Origin: Spirochaetota bacterium
Lineage (GTDB): Bacteria > Spirochaetota > UBA4802 > UBA5550
Direction: 5' to 3'
DNA: 49,698 nt
Assembly (NCBI GenBank): GCA_016929135.1
Contig: JAFGJK010000157.1
Coordinates: 1 to 49,698, forward strand
The notes below the pieces were generated by a model that saw only the letters and a program-made list of their open reading frames with translations, had not been told where the DNA came from and did no database searches. Position 1 is the first letter of the stretch; every line of letters starts with the position of its first letter. Positions 46,181-49,698 of the stretch are shown here, piece by piece. Made by a program: the position numbers and the translations under genes.

Positions 46181-47284
46181 ATGAATTACCGGCTCGCACA
46201 ATCCGACACCGAGGGCACCGTGGTGCTGCGGCGGAGCCGCGCCTTCGAGCGCCTCCTGGCGGTGCTGTGCCTGCTGATCGGGCTGGCGATGCTCTTTCCA
46301 GGCATCGCCCTCTTCTTCGTCCCCGAGGCCTGGCCGTACACCCCCTTCTTCTACACCGGCTTCGGGCTCCTCTTCCTGTGCGGCGCATTCCTGCTGGCCA
46401 CCCGTTTCGTGGTACCGGACTGCCTCATCTTCGACAATGGCAGGTGCAGGCTCACGGTCCGGGAGAGGCGCCGGCGAACCACATCCGAGGCCGCGATCCC
46501 CTATGGGGAGATCGGGGGCTTCAGCTGCCTCCGCAATCCCGACAGGAGATCCCGGGGATGGTGCGTGGTCATGGCAAAAAAAGACGGTGCCCTCTGGACG
46601 CTCTTCGAAGCGGCCAGAGAGGAGAGGGCGAGGGAGCTCTTCAATAGGCTGAACAGCGGCGTGATGCTCGGGGCGGATACGGGCGAGCCGTCGCCACCTC
46701 CCGAGTCGGACCTCTTCTCGGTCTCGGCGGCGGAGGGGGCAACCGTAATCTCCTGGAAAAACGGCCATCCCCTGCGGAGCTCGGCGGTGCCACTCCTCAC
46801 CGTAGCATCCATGATCATGGTGCTCTACGGCGCATGGCCCATGTCCACCAATATCGTCTTCCACGTCATCGCCGGCATTTTCATGATAATCGTGGCCGCC
46901 CTGGCCCTCTACGGGACCCTGTACAATTTCGGCAAGACCAGAATCGTCACCGTCACCGCGGCGGAATTCCGCTACCGCGAGGAGGGGGGGCCGCTGCCGG
47001 GGAAGGGATTTACGCTCCCCGTCACGGAGATCGCCTCGGTCCTCTTCCAGTTTTCCACCTCCCGGATGGAATCCCTCCTCTACATCGTACGGCACGCCGA
47101 GGCGGCGACATACGGGAAGATCGCCTCAGGCGACATCACGCCGGCCGACCTCCTGCAGGTCATGATGACCATGGCGCGCATGAAGCGGATCGATGCCGGC
47201 ACCGTCTCCACCTGCGACAGGATCGCCCTGGAGCGCCTGCTGCAGCGGGCTCTGGAGGAGCGGAGCGGCAGGACAGGACTCTAG
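46181..47284 (+). CDS. Membrane protein of unknown function with PH-like repeats
   Basis: 367 residues from ATG behind AAGGAGG. Two hydrophobic helix pairs (about 25-70 and 205-245) each precede a soluble beta-rich segment (RCRLTVRERRRRTTSEAAIPYGEIGGF, and RYREEGGPLPGKGFTLPVTEIASVLF), so the protein looks like a tandem duplication of a membrane hairpin plus bacterial-PH-like domain. I recognise no specific family and assign no function. It converges with the CULT gene (51 bp apart). Confidence 0.65.
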   Translation: MNYRLAQSDTEGTVVLRRSRAFERLLAVLCLLIGLAMLFPGIALFFVPEAWPYTPFFYTGFGLLFLCGAFLLATRFVVPDCLIFDNGRCRLTVRERRRRTTSEAAIPYGEIGGFSCLRNPDRRSRGWCVVMAKKDGALWTLFEAAREERARELFNRLNSGVMLGADTGEPSPPPESDLFSVSAAEGATVISWKNGHPLRSSAVPLLTVASMIMVLYGAWPMSTNIVFHVIAGIFMIIVAALALYGTLYNFGKTRIVTVTAAEFRYREEGGPLPGKGFTLPVTEIASVLFQFSTSRMESLLYIVRHAEAATYGKIASGDITPADLLQVMMTMARMKRIDAGTVSTCDRIALERLLQRALEERSGRTGL

Positions 47285-47335
47285 CCCCTGCCGGAACCGC
47301 GTCAGCCGCGCCGCGGCGGCCACACAGCGGCGTGG

Positions 47336-47758
47336 CTACTGGTTCTCGGCCAGATAGTCGGCCACAAGGCCGTAGAAGATCGCCCCCTCGCGCAGGTACT
47401 GCCACCCCATGTGGTTGCGGCAACCGGAGCAGAGGGCGTAGCGCCACAGGAAGCCCGGGAACCAGGTGAACTCCGGGGTGGGTTCCCCTGCCACGGTGCA
47501 CCCGGCGGCCGCGGAGAAGCAGGAGATCTCGTAGACGATGCCGGCAGGGTTGGTGAAGACATGGCGGTTGCTCCCGTTGATCAGGATCGTCATCTCCGGG
47601 AAGGTGATCACGTGGCCGCAGAATCTGCATACATAGGCACGCCTCTTTTCGGTCTCGACCTTCCCCTGCTCTCCGGGCAGTACCCCGGTGAGCCCCGACT
47701 CCCCGTCGCGCTTGAAGAGAAGCGGGGGAGCGGGCGTATGATGCTCCTCCAGGTACAT
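47336..47758 (-). CDS. Stand-alone CULT-domain protein (cereblon thalidomide-binding fold)
   Basis: 140 residues from ATG 47758 behind AGAGGAG. Residues about 40-135 match the CULT domain: zinc pairs CRFC (44, 47) and CSGC (110, 113); the segment NPAGIVYEI matches human NPHGYVHET; and FTWFPGFLW, GWQYL match SWFPGYAW, GWKFT. The three cage tryptophans (Trp99, Trp105, Trp119) have the same 6- and 14-residue spacing as human Trp380, Trp386 and Trp400, and the second zinc pair keeps its 5-residue distance. This fold binds uracil, thalidomide-type imides and degraded-protein cyclic imides. A few bacterial stand-alone CULT proteins are known; their role is not. It lies 97 bp after an ATPase-HDOD gene on the same strand. 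Confidence 0.92.
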   Translation of the reverse strand: MYLEEHHTPAPPLLFKRDGESGLTGVLPGEQGKVETEKRRAYVCRFCGHVITFPEMTILINGSNRHVFTNPAGIVYEISCFSAAAGCTVAGEPTPEFTWFPGFLWRYALCSGCRNHMGWQYLREGAIFYGLVADYLAENQ

Positions 47759-47854
47759 TATACTCCTCTCAGAAAATATAGCACCATCCGGGGGACCAGT
47801 CCACTCTTCTTTCAGCGGACCAGTGGTGCAGCGGCAACGGTAGACGCAGCGGCC

Positions 47855-49339
47855 TCAGCTCGACCGCTCCCTGTGGCGCTCGTACATGCCGAGGATCCTG
47901 TCGTGGAGGTCCCTGAAGGCGAAGTCGGTGGCGAGACCGAAGCGCTCCAGCACCTGCGACTCCAGGTACCAGTAATACATCCGCCCCTCCTCGATCCCCA
48001 CCATCATGTTGGCCAGGTAGGCGATGTAGGTGATGTCCCTGTTCTGGGGATCGCAGCTCAGGGGGGCGTGGTGGCGCGAGATCGCCTCCACCAGGTAGGG
48101 GGGGAAGTTCCAGCGGGCGGCGATCATGCCGCCGATGTCGGCGTGGCTCAGCCCGATGGTGGCCTCCTCTATCAGCGTGGTGCACCGCAGCTTCCTGTTG
48201 GACACCAGGTCGGAGATTCTGTCCACCAGCTCGATATCGGTGGAGAGCAGCACGATCTTCCCCAGGTCGTGCAGCAGGCCCGCCAGCGTGACCTTCTCCG
48301 CGATATCCATGAGGCCGAGCCGGCGCGCCAGCGCCCTGGCGTAGAATGCCGTCCTGTTGCAGTGTGCCCATATCTCCTCGAACTTCTTGTAACGCTGCGT
48401 CAGGATCCTCTTGGCGCCGGTCACGTACAGGAGCGACTTGAAATTCTTGATGCCGATGATCATGAGGGCGTCGCGGATCGATTCGATGCGCCGCCCCGAT
48501 ATGAACCCGGCTGAATTGGCGGTCTTCAGCACGTCCGCGGCCATCGAGGCATCCTGCAGGATCTTCTCGGCGATCTCATCAATGGAGATCGATTCGTTCC
48601 GGCACATCTCCAGGAGCTCGTTGATGGTCTCGGGGAGTGTGGGGAGGCTCGCCGCCTTCTCGGCGATCTCCTCTTTCACCAGGTTGGTGAATCCCGCCGG
48701 TCTGAAGTCGAAGGGGATCAGAACCGATGCCCTGGTGGTACCCCCGTCCGAGACCAGCGAGAAATGAGAGCTGTCGATCCCGGAATGCCTGAGGAGGAGG
48801 ATCGAAAGGATGATCCCCAGACCCGCCCCCTCGGACTTGTCATACATGCGGTTGTAGATCTCCATGAAGCTGGTGTACTTCTCGGCCTCCTGTATCCTGG
48901 ATTCCACCTTCTCCCGCTCCACTTCCACGAGAGGGGCGGTGTTGGCCACCGTCATGAGGATCCCCTCCCCGGTCTTCTCGAGGCTGACGGTGATGGAGAG
49001 GTCGCTCCGCTCCAGGTCCTCCCTGAAGCGCTCGATCCCCTCCTTCAGGAGCACGGTGAACCGCTTCATGCCCTCATCGTAGGAGGCCTGATCGGAGAGC
49101 CGGAAATCATGTTTCATGAAGAAGACCCGCTTCGCGTTGGCCTTCAGGGCATTGCCGAAGAGTTCCCTCAGGATGGTGATCATGGATTCCAGGAAGAAGA
49201 CCCTGTCCATCCGGGAAAGGGTCTTGGAGAACAGCGCGTAGACCTGCACCAGCTCCTCGTCGGAGGCGAACCTGAAGGTGAAGTCCGCTCTCTCACCCTC
49301 TTCGATCAGTCGTTTTGCCAGCTGTGAGGTATCCGTCAT
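47855..49339 (-). CDS. GHKL ATPase-like plus HDOD fusion protein
   Basis: 494 residues. The N-terminal part (about 45-210) resembles a HATPase/GHKL domain without a HisKA: N box ESMITILRELFGNALKANAKR (Asn63) and G2-like SEGAGLGIILSILLLRHSGI; the G1 region (MTVANTAPL) is degenerate. Residues about 225-420 are an HDOD domain with an intact LHDLGKI pair and later conserved His (LSHADIGG, SRHHAPL). HDOD proteins act as signalling scaffolds in bacteria; the ATPase half may be a regulatory kinase-like module as in anti-sigma factors. It is soluble. The gene lies between a partial kinase (upstream) and the CULT gene. Confidence 0.85.
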   Translation of the reverse strand: MTDTSQLAKRLIEEGERADFTFRFASDEELVQVYALFSKTLSRMDRVFFLESMITILRELFGNALKANAKRVFFMKHDFRLSDQASYDEGMKRFTVLLKEGIERFREDLERSDLSITVSLEKTGEGILMTVANTAPLVEVEREKVESRIQEAEKYTSFMEIYNRMYDKSEGAGLGIILSILLLRHSGIDSSHFSLVSDGGTTRASVLIPFDFRPAGFTNLVKEEIAEKAASLPTLPETINELLEMCRNESISIDEIAEKILQDASMAADVLKTANSAGFISGRRIESIRDALMIIGIKNFKSLLYVTGAKRILTQRYKKFEEIWAHCNRTAFYARALARRLGLMDIAEKVTLAGLLHDLGKIVLLSTDIELVDRISDLVSNRKLRCTTLIEEATIGLSHADIGGMIAARWNFPPYLVEAISRHHAPLSCDPQNRDITYIAYLANMMVGIEEGRMYYWYLESQVLERFGLATDFAFRDLHDRILGMYERHRERSS

Positions 49340-49444
49340 GCATGATTTCCCGTCGGATGAAATGAAAGAGTATCGTACACGGGCCGCTCTAATCCGTCAA
49401 TAACTTTCACGCCGCCTCACGGCCCTGTCCGGATCAACCGCCGC

Positions 49445-49698
49445 TCAGGCATCCGCGGACTGCTCCCGAAGCCTCGGGAAGGAGAGGGTGTAGACGGTCC
49501 CCCCCTCGCGCCGGAGCGTCAGCGTCCCCCCCAGCTGTCTCGCCAGTATCGGGAGCAGCGTCATGCCCATGGTCTGTCCGCTGCCGAGCGCCACTGATGG
49601 GGGCATGCCGACGCCGTTGTCCCTCACGATGAACACCAGGTTTCCGCTCTCATCCTCAATTACCGACACGCCGATCCCCGGCTTGCCGCCGTCCCCCC
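49445..49698 (-). CDS. C-terminal part of a HisKA_2-type kinase or related HATPase, 5' end outside the window
   Basis: The frame is open to the window edge (about 84 codons). It has a GHKL ATP-binding signature: VRDNGVGMPP (G1) and GQTMGMTLLPILARQLGGTLTLRREGGTVYTLSFP (G2 and the final strands). This C-terminal layout is typical of HisKA_2 kinases. The upstream sensor and His are outside the window. It is followed after 105 bp by the ATPase-HDOD gene on the same strand. Confidence 0.85.
   Translation of the reverse strand, partial: GDGGKPGIGVSVIEDESGNLVFIVRDNGVGMPPSVALGSGQTMGMTLLPILARQLGGTLTLRREGGTVYTLSFPRLREQSADA

Overview
This window is a stretch of a high-GC bacterial chromosome (most genes near 60% G+C by eye) packed with signalling proteins. 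The mix suggests a spirochaete of the Leptospira-related kind: three 7TMR-DISM sensor proteins, two membrane-linked SpoIIE-type phosphatases, a DUF1554-like lectin-fold lipoprotein and a fused acyl-CoA mutase (IcmF). This is an inference from gene content. No rRNA, tRNA or universal marker gene is present to settle it, and a deltaproteobacterium-like metagenome bin is not excluded. I found no CRISPR array, intact transposase, rRNA or tRNA.

Layout. 1-2.6 kb: a secreted protein cut by the window edge, two HTH-only AraC regulators and a frameshifted lipoprotein. 3.0-10.8 kb: two giant hybrid kinases of the same unusual design (7TM sensor, kinase, receiver, second kinase) flanking a sigma-54 activator; the second kinase is much more AT-rich. 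10.8-13.9 kb: an Old Yellow Enzyme-like reductase preceded by a decayed AT-rich copy of its own 5' end, then a REP-like palindromic repeat array with a possible transposase remnant, then a lipoprotein. 13.9-17.6 kb: two divergent chemoreceptors. 17.8-23.7 kb: a MarR regulator with two hotdog thioesterases, and a TetR regulator with IcmF. Both units carry clear operator sequences. 23.8-27.6 kb: a STAS-like protein, PII and AmtB for ammonium, a small membrane protein, a PEBP protein and a molbindin. 27.6-32.1 kb: a broken molybdopterin-domain/tetrapyrrole-methylase gene, a TonB receptor and a ModE-like regulator. 32.2-36.4 kb: cysteine synthase, TrkA, cupin and an MFS transporter. 36.4-49.7 kb: two PAS kinases, inositol-phosphatase and YhhN genes, two convergent SpoIIE phosphatases, an unknown membrane protein, a stand-alone cereblon-type CULT protein, an ATPase-HDOD fusion and a partial kinase.

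How it may work together. The 3-7.5 kb kinase/activator pair is one translationally coupled two-component unit, and the second kinase probably feeds a related output. The MarR/hotdog and TetR/IcmF units look like two separately regulated acyl-CoA modules. The TonB receptor, ModE-like regulator and molbindin point to oxyanion (molybdate or tungstate) handling, with one member of the set now broken. The most striking single gene is the CULT-domain protein at 47.3-47.8 kb, which keeps the complete tri-tryptophan cage and zinc cysteines of human cereblon and lies directly downstream of a regulatory ATPase-HDOD fusion.
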